A stretch of 64,000 bases of DNA, from the NCBI RefSeq assembly GCF_050589705.1, contig NZ_JBNGOT010000003.1, positions 372,001 through 436,000 of the forward strand, given 5' to 3'. Below the pieces are notes generated by a model. The model did no database searches. It had not been told where the DNA came from and worked only from the letters and a program-made list of their open reading frames with translations. Position numbers and translations under genes: made by a program. The number at the start of each line of letters is the position of its first letter. The first letter of the stretch is position 1. Positions 17,135 through 26,045 of the stretch are shown here, in pieces. This DNA comes from Sunxiuqinia rutila. Lineage in GTDB: Bacteria; Bacteroidota; Bacteroidia; Bacteroidales; Prolixibacteraceae.

Positions 17135-19930
17135 TTACTCAATCACTACCCAATTGTAGGAATTCGCCGGAATGTGGATGCTAAGTTTCACTTCATATTC
17201 CCGATTCAGCTTGTAGGTTTTTGCTTTTCCTTCCTGCTCACGAATCGTTGCCGTTTTGGTTAATCCGGTATAATAAAGCGGCAATGTTATTTCGCGTACT
17301 AGGTCTTCATTGGTTGGGTTAAAAAACATCGCCAGCCCTTTCTCTTTCAACTCAGGATTAACATGCAGAAAACCATCCCAGTCTTTTCCTGACGGGCGAC
17401 GCAAATGCACCAGGTCACTGTTCAAAATATTGCGGTACTTTTTATACCAGTCAACGACCCGAACAACAAGCTCCTTGGTTTCCGGGGCATCGTAAAGCCG
17501 GGGTCCACGATAACAAGATTGTACGCCGGAGCCGTAGTTCTGCATCATCTGGTTTTCGTAGGCATCCAGGTGATCTTTCAAGGGTTCAATGGTAGCAGCT
17601 GCACCTCCTCCGTGGTATTGGGTCAGCGGAGTAAACGTCCAGCACATGCTTGGAATCCGATCCCATAATCCATCATAAATATTCTGACGGCCAAGCACCA
17701 ACTGTCGTTCACGTGGCAACGACCAGTTCACTTCCCGGTAGCCAATCCCGGTTTTATTGGAGCCTGAGTTGACATAGAAATCAGGAATATTCATGTAAAT
17801 CCCTTCACCACGCATCCATTTATACAAGCCCTGAATCTGCGCATACTGCTTCCATTGCGAGTCGCCCAAGCCATTGTGATGCGCATGGCTTGTTGAAGCA
17901 CATACATTTCCGGGGTAAGAACCATCATTTTCAAAGACACTCATGCCAGTATTCTCATAAAACTTCCTGATTTTCCGAAAGTAGTTGTAGCCCCATTCGC
18001 TGCTCAGGCAAGGCGACGACCCAAAAATCATTCCGCCACGTTTTCCGGTTTTCGGGTTGATAACATCAACCTCATCGCTAATCCAGCGGCTCGAAAGCAG
18101 GCTATAGCCTCCCAGTTCAATGCCTTTGGAGTTGGCATAGTCCACCAGCTTTTTGAAATAAGCGTAGTTTTCGTCCGATTCATCTTCCATGTTTACGCCA
18201 CTTCCAAAACTCAGAATCACCATTTCGTAACCAACCTCAGCACATTGATCAATGGCTTGCTTCACCACCTCTTCCTTGGAATTGGTCAGGTGCAGGAAAA
18301 TTGGGTTTTCAGTAGTCCAAGGCGAGATTGTCCGATACATCTTGCGGATGAACAACCCTCTTCTTTCTTTATCGTAACTGTCCATCGGTGTTTCCCATAC
18401 CCGGAAGGTACGCAGCGACTCTCCGGGACGAATAGCAGTTTCCGGACCCAATGGCGGTTTTACCTCCAACAAGCATGGGGTTTGCAAGGGATAGTTGGCC
18501 TGTGAAGTATAACGAGAATCGGGTTCCCAGTAAGTGGTCACATCCGAGTTGCGTTGCTGCATACCCCCAAAAGCATAGTCTGTTTCAATATGAATATTGG
18601 GTTTGATCCATTCTGCCGGAGTTCCCACAAGGCTCTCCCCTTCAACCATCGCCAACTGCTCCAGCTTAAACTGGTTGACCTGCACCAACAGATCGCCCTC
18701 ATTGATCACTTCCACCCACTTGCTGATGGTTGGAATTCCATCGTAAAGCGCAAAGTGAACTTTAACGACAATGTCGTCTTTGGTCAGGGTAAATACCAGC
18801 TCTTTGCCGCTTGGCATTTCGGTGTTGGCTGCCCAGCGAACTTGCTTCCAATCCATTCGGTCATCCAGTTCTTTCACTTCAAACTTTTGCACCTGAAAGG
18901 CGTTGGGTAGCGCTGCCAATTGATCAACCCAACGCATTAGGGTATAAGCGTATTCTGGTTGCTGACTCAAACCGCCAATGGTATAGGTTTTCCCGTCAAT
19001 GGTCAGCGTTCCCTCATTAGAAACTGCACGCAGCAAGCTTTCGCCCGTCATTTGGTTGATGTAGTCAATAGTAGCTAAATTGGGTGAAACCCGAAATACC
19101 CGGGCCACCAGGCCATTGCTTAACACCAGGTCTTTATTGTTGTTTGCCCGGTACACTCCGGCCTTGGCTTTTGAATTGTCAATCAGCCAATCGTAGTCCG
19201 GTTGGACCAGGGGATGTTCAATTTCCGGCAACGCAGCAATTAAACCATCCAATTGCTTTTTGATGGTTTCGTCCTGCTTTAGCTCAATCGCAAAATCGGG
19301 AGCAGCAATTGTCGGAGCAATTTCAAAGTATTCAAATTGTGGTTGAAGCCACACCGCATGGTCTCCACTTTCGCCATCTCCGCCATCTTCAACCACCAGT
19401 TCCAAGACTCCTCCGCGCACTTTCTCATCAATCGTTTGAGGAGCATCTCCCTGACGCATGATGCCACTGTTGAAAATCTCTTTCCCGTTATGAAGAAGCT
19501 TAAACACCACTGTTCCCTCGTCAGGTTTTCCGCCTTTTCCTTCAATTCCTGCAAATTGCTTTTGATCATCGGTTACCTGGTAATAAACCCGTTTTCCATC
19601 TGCTAACGGAATGGTCTGAATCGTTGTGCCCTCGTAATTGATTTCCGAGTCATTCACACCAACTTTAGCCGTAAAGCGGCTGCCATTGTTCATCTTTATT
19701 TTGATTACGGAGTGGGAATGAACACCAATTCCCTCACGAAATGCCTCTCCGGCAACTGACAGCTGTTCTCCGGTTACCGACTTGTTTTTCACCGGTGCAC
19801 CATAAGTTTGCTGCGCCAATGAAATATCCAGGTCAGATAGTTTCAATACTTGTTGTGCTGTACCTGTTGAGCAAAATAAAACAATGCCCAATGCGCTATA
19901 CAGTACTTTCTTTAAAATTGAATGTCGCAT
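17135..19930 (-). CDS. Large secreted glycosidase: NPCBM domain plus clan D-like catalytic barrel
   Basis: 931 aa, exported (signal peptide cut near GTAQQ). An NPCBM carbohydrate-binding domain spans about 28-205 (FREGIGVHSHSVIKIKM, then VGVNDSE). A beta-sandwich (about 260-510) precedes a (beta/alpha)8 barrel at about 520-860. The barrel contains FENDGSYPG; Asp669 is the likely nucleophile by analogy with GH27/GH36 enzymes. A C-terminal beta domain (about 880-931) ends the protein. The layout suggests an alpha-galactosidase-like or alpha-N-acetylgalactosaminidase-like enzyme, but I cannot assign a CAZy family from the sequence alone. It stands alone between modules 2 and 3, with a 395-bp gap on its promoter side. 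Confidence 0.75.
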   Translation of the reverse strand: MRHSILKKVLYSALGIVLFCSTGTAQQVLKLSDLDISLAQQTYGAPVKNKSVTGEQLSVAGEAFREGIGVHSHSVIKIKMNNGSRFTAKVGVNDSEINYEGTTIQTIPLADGKRVYYQVTDDQKQFAGIEGKGGKPDEGTVVFKLLHNGKEIFNSGIMRQGDAPQTIDEKVRGGVLELVVEDGGDGESGDHAVWLQPQFEYFEIAPTIAAPDFAIELKQDETIKKQLDGLIAALPEIEHPLVQPDYDWLIDNSKAKAGVYRANNNKDLVLSNGLVARVFRVSPNLATIDYINQMTGESLLRAVSNEGTLTIDGKTYTIGGLSQQPEYAYTLMRWVDQLAALPNAFQVQKFEVKELDDRMDWKQVRWAANTEMPSGKELVFTLTKDDIVVKVHFALYDGIPTISKWVEVINEGDLLVQVNQFKLEQLAMVEGESLVGTPAEWIKPNIHIETDYAFGGMQQRNSDVTTYWEPDSRYTSQANYPLQTPCLLEVKPPLGPETAIRPGESLRTFRVWETPMDSYDKERRGLFIRKMYRTISPWTTENPIFLHLTNSKEEVVKQAIDQCAEVGYEMVILSFGSGVNMEDESDENYAYFKKLVDYANSKGIELGGYSLLSSRWISDEVDVINPKTGKRGGMIFGSSPCLSSEWGYNYFRKIRKFYENTGMSVFENDGSYPGNVCASTSHAHHNGLGDSQWKQYAQIQGLYKWMRGEGIYMNIPDFYVNSGSNKTGIGYREVNWSLPRERQLVLGRQNIYDGLWDRIPSMCWTFTPLTQYHGGGAAATIEPLKDHLDAYENQMMQNYGSGVQSCYRGPRLYDAPETKELVVRVVDWYKKYRNILNSDLVHLRRPSGKDWDGFLHVNPELKEKGLAMFFNPTNEDLVREITLPLYYTGLTKTATIREQEGKAKTYKLNREYEVKLSIHIPANSYNWVVIE

Positions 19931-20325
19931 GATTTTTTTATTGAGTAGTAGTCTAAATTTCAGCTTAAAAATAATATTTACCAGTTAGATGCAAGCATCA
20001 TATCACCCAATTAATACGCTTGCTCGGAAAAATTCTATGTAATTCTCAATAGCTAAACTCATTAACGACTTCAATTAGGAATCAGACTACATCCGGATAC
20101 AAAAAATCTACAAACATTCGGCTTTGAACAAGAAAAATTAGTTCGAAAAAACCAATCCAGAGCTATCCCAATGCTGAATAACTTCCAAAACATGACAAAA
20201 AAAAGCAGCAAGGATTTTGTTTATCTTATCAAAATCCTTGCTGCGTGCATTAAAAAACAATACCTAAAGATTGCTTCGTTTATTTTAGTCCGGCAAACCT
20301 GAAATTAAATGCCTCAAACATTCAC
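19931..20325. other. Intergenic region between module 3 and the NPCBM glycosidase gene
   Basis: This 395-bp stretch holds the terminator of module 3 (20196-20244) and, between about 19,935 and 20,190, AT-rich DNA that must carry the promoter of the NPCBM glycosidase gene. No TAnnTTTG box close to the start codon stands out on the minus strand. No open reading frame, repeat or RNA gene was recognised. Confidence 0.6.
20196..20244 (-). terminator. Strong intrinsic terminator closing the module 3 operon
   Basis: A perfect 15-bp stem (20205-20219 with 20230-20244; arms start GCAGCAAGG and end CCTTGCTGC) with a 10-nt loop. On the minus strand it is followed by eight T residues (complement of 20197-20204). 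It lies about 80 bp past the GH3 stop and marks the end of the susC-to-GH3 operon. Confidence 0.92.
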
Positions 20326-22584
20326 CTATTTCAGTTCAAACTGCCCATTAAGTCCTTCCACAGAACTAGTCCCAACCATTAAATCAAACATTCCAGGTTC
20401 TACCACAAATTCACCTTTATGATTAAAAAAACCAAGCTCTTTGTTTGTCAGCGTAAATTTCACCTGTTTGGACTCGGCAGGCTTCAGGAAAATTTTTTCA
20501 AAACCCTTCAACTCTTTAACCGGACGAACTACACTTGCTGCTTTATCGTGAAGATAGAGCTGCACGACCTCTTCTCCTTCAACCTGTCCGGTATTGGTAA
20601 CATTAACCAACACCTCAACCATTTCATTACTTTTCACATTCACCTGAAGCGCATCGTACTCAAAAGTGGTGTAACTCAAACCGTAACCAAAAGGATACAA
20701 CGGATCATTGGATTCATCGGAATAGTGCGACCAGAAAACCTCGGGTTTCACATCAGGACGACCAGTGCTGTAGTGATTGTAGTAGATTGGACACTGCCCA
20801 ACATGACGGGGGAATGACATTGTCAGCTTACCCGATGGATTATAGTCGCCGTAGAGAACCTGTGCGATAGCGTTTCCTGATTGTGTTCCCAAGTGCCAGG
20901 CTTCCACAATAGCAGGAATGTGCTGGTCTGCCCAGGGAAGGGCCAAAGGGCGACCATTCATCAGCACCAAAACAATGTTGCGATTCACCTTATATACTTC
21001 TTCGAGCAACTCTTGCTGCAACCCTGGCAAATCAATGTTTACCCGGCTCCGTCCTTCGCCCGACAGAAGTCCGTGCTCTCCAAGCACCATAACAACAATG
21101 TCGGAACGTTTGGCCAGCTCAATCGCTTCTTTCATCCCTGAGCGGTCTGTCATATTAAACGTCAAAGGAATATGGAAAGCAACCTCACTTGTAACCAATT
21201 TAGGACCTTTTGCATATTTAAAGTCGTTTGAGTAAGCTTCCAAACCTTCCAATACTGAAACAGCAGTGTTATCGTCTGATGAAACACGCCAGCTTCCTAA
21301 AGGGGAAGTCTTGTCGGATGCTAAAGCTCCAATCAAGGCAATATTTTTTTGATTCTTAGCTAATGGCAACAAGTTGTTCTCATTTTTCAACAGTACAATC
21401 GATTTTTTAGCTACATCCAGTACGCCTTTCATATGATCCTCATGATAAAGGAGCTCTTTTTCACGTTCTGTATTGCAATATCGATAAGGATCGTCAAACA
21501 ATCCGAGTTCAAACTTGAGACGAAGAATACGGCGTACGGCATCATCAACCAACTCCTCGCTTACCTTTCCTTCTCTTACAAGTTCTGCCAGATACTTCAC
21601 ATAGGCATAGGATTCCATGTCCATATCTGATCCTGCATTCGCCGCCAGTTCTGCAGCCTCTTTCAGATCTTTGGCATAACCATGCTTGATCATCTCACCT
21701 ACGCTTCCCCAGTCGGATACAACAAATCCCTGAAAACCCCATTTGCCTTTCAGTATTTCCCGCTGTAAAAATCGGTCCCCGGTTGCTGGTATCCCATTTA
21801 GGATATTGAACGAATTCATGACTGTTTTTACGCCGGCGCTAACTGCAGCTTCAAAAGGAGGAAAAATAACATTATACAAGGTTGACGTTCCTACATCAAC
21901 CGTATTGTAATCCCGTCCGGCTTCAGCAAATCCGTAGCCGGCAAAGTGTTTGGCACAAGCCGCCATGGTGTTGTTCGCACTTAAATCATCGCCTTGAAAA
22001 CCTTTCACCCGGGCAACACCAATTTTCGCTCCCAGGTAGGGATCTTCTCCTGCACCTTCCATCACGCGGCCCCAACGGGCATCACGGGAAATATCCACCA
22101 TCGGAGCAAAAGTCCAGTTTTGTCCGGTTGCTGTTGCCTCGATGGCCGCTATACGGGCCGATTTTTCAATAGCCTCTAAGTCCCAGCTTGCTGCTTCACC
22201 CAGTGGAATTGGCGCCAGTGTTTTTTGTCCATGGATTACATCCAATCCAAAAATAAGTGGTATTCCTAAACGCGACTCCTCTACAACAACACGCTGCATC
22301 TCAAAAACTTCCTGAGCTCCCTTGACATTAAGCACGGATCCTACCCATCCCTTTTTCAGGTGTTCATACTTATTTTTGGCATCCCCTTCAGAAGGCGCAG
22401 GGCCAGTCGCATCATAAAACCCGTTGTATTGATTCATCTGACCAACCTTTTCTTCCAAGGTCATCTGGGCCAGCAAACGTTCAACTTTTCCTTCTATGGT
22501 ATCATTTCCCTTATCGTTTGCACCAGGGTTGCACCCTGCTAAAGCAAATAACAATGCAAATGCAAGTGAATTTAATCGTTTCAT
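20326..22584 (-). CDS. bglX: GH3 beta-glucosidase (BglX-like), lipoprotein
   Basis: 752 aa glycoside hydrolase family 3, normally releasing terminal beta-linked glucose or xylose. The lipoprotein signal is LLFALAGC (Cys18), so it is anchored in the periplasm or outer membrane. The N-terminal barrel has KHFAGYG (about 212-218) and the nucleophile Asp291 in VVSDWGS. The alpha/beta sandwich domain has GEHGLLSGEGRSR, and a C-terminal fibronectin type III-like domain starts near 650. Length and layout match BglX. It is the last gene of module 3, 86 bp downstream of GH28, and could finish the oligomers made by the GH16 enzyme. The gene name reflects domain layout, not proven specificity. Confidence 0.92.
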   Translation of the reverse strand: MKRLNSLAFALLFALAGCNPGANDKGNDTIEGKVERLLAQMTLEEKVGQMNQYNGFYDATGPAPSEGDAKNKYEHLKKGWVGSVLNVKGAQEVFEMQRVVVEESRLGIPLIFGLDVIHGQKTLAPIPLGEAASWDLEAIEKSARIAAIEATATGQNWTFAPMVDISRDARWGRVMEGAGEDPYLGAKIGVARVKGFQGDDLSANNTMAACAKHFAGYGFAEAGRDYNTVDVGTSTLYNVIFPPFEAAVSAGVKTVMNSFNILNGIPATGDRFLQREILKGKWGFQGFVVSDWGSVGEMIKHGYAKDLKEAAELAANAGSDMDMESYAYVKYLAELVREGKVSEELVDDAVRRILRLKFELGLFDDPYRYCNTEREKELLYHEDHMKGVLDVAKKSIVLLKNENNLLPLAKNQKNIALIGALASDKTSPLGSWRVSSDDNTAVSVLEGLEAYSNDFKYAKGPKLVTSEVAFHIPLTFNMTDRSGMKEAIELAKRSDIVVMVLGEHGLLSGEGRSRVNIDLPGLQQELLEEVYKVNRNIVLVLMNGRPLALPWADQHIPAIVEAWHLGTQSGNAIAQVLYGDYNPSGKLTMSFPRHVGQCPIYYNHYSTGRPDVKPEVFWSHYSDESNDPLYPFGYGLSYTTFEYDALQVNVKSNEMVEVLVNVTNTGQVEGEEVVQLYLHDKAASVVRPVKELKGFEKIFLKPAESKQVKFTLTNKELGFFNHKGEFVVEPGMFDLMVGTSSVEGLNGQFELK

Positions 22585-22670
22585 TTATTTTGGTATTAGG
22601 GTAAGATTATAAATTCTTACGTCATCAACTTTTAAAAAATCAGTCAACCCGAAAATCGGGTCAATCAGCC

Positions 22671-24146
22671 CTATTGAGTCACCCGAACATTTTCACAGTG
22701 CTGGTCTTTTACAATTATCTCTGGTTTCTCATAGTCAGAACGAACCACCGGATTGATAATTAGAGCATCGCTTACATTGTGAAAAATAAACGCCGGACGA
22801 ACATTGTCGCCTTTATTGAATAGCTGAATATTATTGAACGTTATATTTCTGACATGCCGCACAAAAAAACCAGAAGCCGGCAAAATGTCGCCAAACATGT
22901 TGGGAGTTGGATAGCCCTTGTCATTTTCTTTTACCGCCATTGAAGCTTCTTCCGCTGTGCCATCACTTAAATTTGTAATCCGAATATTGTCCAGGCTGAT
23001 ATTTTCAGCAAAGGCCGAAGAAACTCCTGTAATACTTGATGTTAATTTAGAAGATGTAGTGGCAATAATATTCGATATATGCACATTCCTTAAAGTCCCC
23101 ATTCCGGGGACTGGCGCATCGGGTGCATGTTTTCTGGCCCGGTTTCCCAAACGTACAAAAATGGGACAATCGGTTTCAGTAATGGTGATGTTACTAATAT
23201 TTACTCCGTCAAGCACGCCTCCATCAACCATTTCGACAGAAATGGCAGACTGTCCCCGCAAGGTTCCATAGACCGGATCAGGATCGACTGATGGACTTAC
23301 CACGCAGTTACTAAAGGTGACGTTTTTAAATCCACCGGTTGATTCAGTCCCCAGCTTCAGGGCGTTGCAGTGACTTTTAACGACACAATTGCTCACGGTA
23401 ACATCCTTGCAAATTGCCGGGCTCGTGCTTTTCAAGCAAATCCCATCGTCATCGCTATCAATGATGCAATCTGAAATTACCACATTACTACAGCCATCCA
23501 CATCAATCCCATCATTGTTTTTATTACAGTGGTTATAGACAGTAATTCCCAGGATTTGCAGGTTTTCACAGGCCAAATAATGCTGCATCCAGGCCCCTGA
23601 ATTTCGAAGATTAACTCCTTCAATTTTTACGTTTTTGCAATTAATCATCTGAATCAAATGCGGACGAGTAATTCCGGCATCATCTCCAGGCAGAGTTGAT
23701 GAAAAGGCTGCTCCCTGTCCGTCAATGATCCCCATTCCAGATATTGAAACATCATTCTGGGCTTCTGAAAAAATCAGCTGCTTTGTTGGCTGAATCGTTC
23801 GTAATGCCACAAATTCTGGCTGAATACTCAGATAGTCCTCCAACTTGGTGCTCCCCAAAAGAACAGCCCCCTTCTGAACTTCAAGGTTTACCCCGCTTTT
23901 CAAAATGATTGAACCTGTGAGAAAATGCCCGGGAGGGATTATCACTGTCCCTCCCCCTTGTTCTGAAACCTTGTCAATGGCAGTTTGCAAAATCTCAGTA
24001 ACCAATGTTTTCCCATCCGGTATAGCACCTTTGTCCAGGATATTGATATTTCCGGCAAAGGAAGCATGGCTAAAAAGCATTCCCAAGAAAGCGATAACAA
24101 AATGCAGCTTAAGCTTTTTTGATACTACACATCTCTGACCAGGCAT
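22671..24146 (-). CDS. GH28 family (polygalacturonase-like) glycosidase
   Basis: 491 aa right-handed parallel beta-helix enzyme of family GH28, secreted (signal core FVIAFLGMLFSHASFA). Catalytic-site motifs are recognisable but divergent: NNDGIDVDGC (Asn211, Asp212), DSDDDGICLK (Asp232/233) and SHCNALKLG, where His259 stands in the position of the usual GHG motif with changed neighbours. GH28 normally cleaves alpha-1,4-galacturonide or rhamnogalacturonan bonds, but divergent members in marine Bacteroidetes loci act on other glycans, so pectin is not assured. It is 11 bp downstream of the GH31 stop, clearly in one operon. The n-region of the signal is long (about 12 residues). Confidence 0.85.
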   Translation of the reverse strand: MPGQRCVVSKKLKLHFVIAFLGMLFSHASFAGNINILDKGAIPDGKTLVTEILQTAIDKVSEQGGGTVIIPPGHFLTGSIILKSGVNLEVQKGAVLLGSTKLEDYLSIQPEFVALRTIQPTKQLIFSEAQNDVSISGMGIIDGQGAAFSSTLPGDDAGITRPHLIQMINCKNVKIEGVNLRNSGAWMQHYLACENLQILGITVYNHCNKNNDGIDVDGCSNVVISDCIIDSDDDGICLKSTSPAICKDVTVSNCVVKSHCNALKLGTESTGGFKNVTFSNCVVSPSVDPDPVYGTLRGQSAISVEMVDGGVLDGVNISNITITETDCPIFVRLGNRARKHAPDAPVPGMGTLRNVHISNIIATTSSKLTSSITGVSSAFAENISLDNIRITNLSDGTAEEASMAVKENDKGYPTPNMFGDILPASGFFVRHVRNITFNNIQLFNKGDNVRPAFIFHNVSDALIINPVVRSDYEKPEIIVKDQHCENVRVTQ

Positions 24147-24157
24147 AAGTTTATCCT

Positions 24158-25933
24158 TTAAAAATTAAACGTTACTTTTTGAAGTTGTGTTCTCTGAGCC
24201 TCAAATACTGCGGTAGTAACCACCCCATCATTGCTCGAAAATTCCAGATTTTTTCCATCAACCAAAATATTCTTCAGCTCCTTTTGAGTATGCAAAACAA
24301 GCTTCCAGCTGCGCATTTTTGCCATCTCGTTATAAAAACCCTCGACGGCCCCAATGGTTAAGATACTTTCAACATCGCCAACCTGATATTGAATACCTGT
24401 CTTTGCAAAAACTCCTTTCAAATAATCGTTGCTGATTCCATCATCTTCAATCAGTGTGAATTCGCCGTCGGCACCATCATAAATATGCAATTCAAGCAAA
24501 TCATTTGTTCCTGCTTCTACGGAACGGGCATATTCGCGTTTCGGAATAATCGCTCCTTCTTTGATAAAGACCGGAATTTGTCCCAGAGGAGCATCTATTT
24601 CCAATTCACCCTCCTGATAGTGTTTTCCATCCCAATAGCCAATCCAGCTTGCCCCTTCCGGAAGTGTCAATTTACGGGTTGTAGCACCTTGTTCATAAAC
24701 AGGAGCAACAAAAATTTCTTCTCCCAATTTATATTCATACATTCGGGTAGGACGCATAACTCCAACACCATCGAGCCTGACTTTATGGGCATATGAATAA
24801 ATGTATGGGAACAGTTCCATTTTCAGGTGAGCCAGTTCACGAAATATTTTATCGGCCCGTTTCGAAACCTTAAACGCAATGTTTTGTGTCGGATTTTCGG
24901 GTTGTGAAAATGGTGTTGTTATGGGCGCAAACAAAGCAAATTCAAGCCATCTGATGTATAACTCCTCATCGATTGTTCCATCTGTTGGAATCGCAAAACC
25001 TCCCATGTCGTTTGCCAAAAATGGTATTTTATGAAAATGGCGACTTGTGTCGGTATACATGGCTAGATTCTCTTTAAAAGCAACGCGCGGTAGCCAGGGC
25101 GAAAAGTCATGATTCGGATTTTCAACATTCCAGTCGGCACGGGTGTCATCGGTCCATTTCCCTGGGTATTTTTTATATTCTTCGCGCTCAACACCATGAC
25201 TGTGCGAAAGAATAAAGCCTCTTCCTGCAGTTTCTTTCCCCAGTTTTTGAGTCGTTTCAAACATGGCTTTACAAACAGGAATAGCATCTGTTTTATCCAA
25301 TTTTATGAAATCCATTCCCTGATCAAAAAAGTGTTTTACTTTTTCTTGGAAATAAGCTGTTGCCTCGGGATTTTCAAAATCAATATCGCCACACCAGGTT
25401 CCTTTTACTTCTTTACTACTGTCTCCAATAATTGTGGTACGCAAGCCGTTGTGCCATCCATCTGTGCGAATTTTTTCAGACTTGAAAAATCCTCTCGATT
25501 TAAAGTCTTCATATTCTGCTTCATTACCCGTTTTCATGATGGCATCCCACATCCACATCCCTGCTTTAATATCCTTTTCTTCCATGAAATCACACATGGC
25601 TTTCAAGTCAGGGTACGAAACAGTATCGCCCACAAAGTCCATATATTTTTTGGGGCCCTGTCCCTGGTTTTCCCAATCCCAAATCCACGAATCAATCCAG
25701 AAGGCATCAATGGGGTAATCGTGTTCAATAATCTGATTGACCAACTCAATACTCTGCTCCTGATTGGTATAAGCTCCATATACAATTCCAAAGGCCCAGG
25801 CCGGAGGCAATACAACGTTTGTGTCTGCCACTTCGGTAGGCGAATGGACAAACTTTTGGGGTAATTTATTGTTTTTACACCCCAAAACAACAAGCATTAA
25901 AAACAGTGATAAAGTGATATTTAACGTTTTCAT
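24158..25933 (-). CDS. GH31 family alpha-glycosidase without the usual N-terminal domain, lipoprotein
   Basis: 591 aa from the ATG at 25933, which gives a lipoprotein signal (LMLVVLGC, Cys19). The (beta/alpha)8 barrel begins near residue 44 (PPAWAFGIVYG). The nucleophile is Asp213 in FIKLDKTDA and the acid/base probably Asp263 in KWTDDTRADW; NDMGGF is the usual late-barrel motif. A proximal C-terminal beta domain contains VAPVYEQGATTRKLTLPEG. Most GH31 enzymes carry about 150-250 residues of beta-sandwich before the barrel; here that domain is absent. Family activities include alpha-glucosidase, alpha-xylosidase and alpha-galactosidase; which applies is unclear. The next gene upstream, the esterase, ends 112 bp before this start. 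Confidence 0.88.
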   Translation of the reverse strand: MKTLNITLSLFLMLVVLGCKNNKLPQKFVHSPTEVADTNVVLPPAWAFGIVYGAYTNQEQSIELVNQIIEHDYPIDAFWIDSWIWDWENQGQGPKKYMDFVGDTVSYPDLKAMCDFMEEKDIKAGMWMWDAIMKTGNEAEYEDFKSRGFFKSEKIRTDGWHNGLRTTIIGDSSKEVKGTWCGDIDFENPEATAYFQEKVKHFFDQGMDFIKLDKTDAIPVCKAMFETTQKLGKETAGRGFILSHSHGVEREEYKKYPGKWTDDTRADWNVENPNHDFSPWLPRVAFKENLAMYTDTSRHFHKIPFLANDMGGFAIPTDGTIDEELYIRWLEFALFAPITTPFSQPENPTQNIAFKVSKRADKIFRELAHLKMELFPYIYSYAHKVRLDGVGVMRPTRMYEYKLGEEIFVAPVYEQGATTRKLTLPEGASWIGYWDGKHYQEGELEIDAPLGQIPVFIKEGAIIPKREYARSVEAGTNDLLELHIYDGADGEFTLIEDDGISNDYLKGVFAKTGIQYQVGDVESILTIGAVEGFYNEMAKMRSWKLVLHTQKELKNILVDGKNLEFSSNDGVVTTAVFEAQRTQLQKVTFNF

Positions 25934-26045
25934 ATCGTCATTTATAAAGTTAAAAATGAAAGCACAAGAACCCCGTATCAAGGAAATGCTCATTTCCTTT
26001 CGGACGTTGAGTTTCCATGCTTCATGTGTTAAAAAAAGTTTGTAT

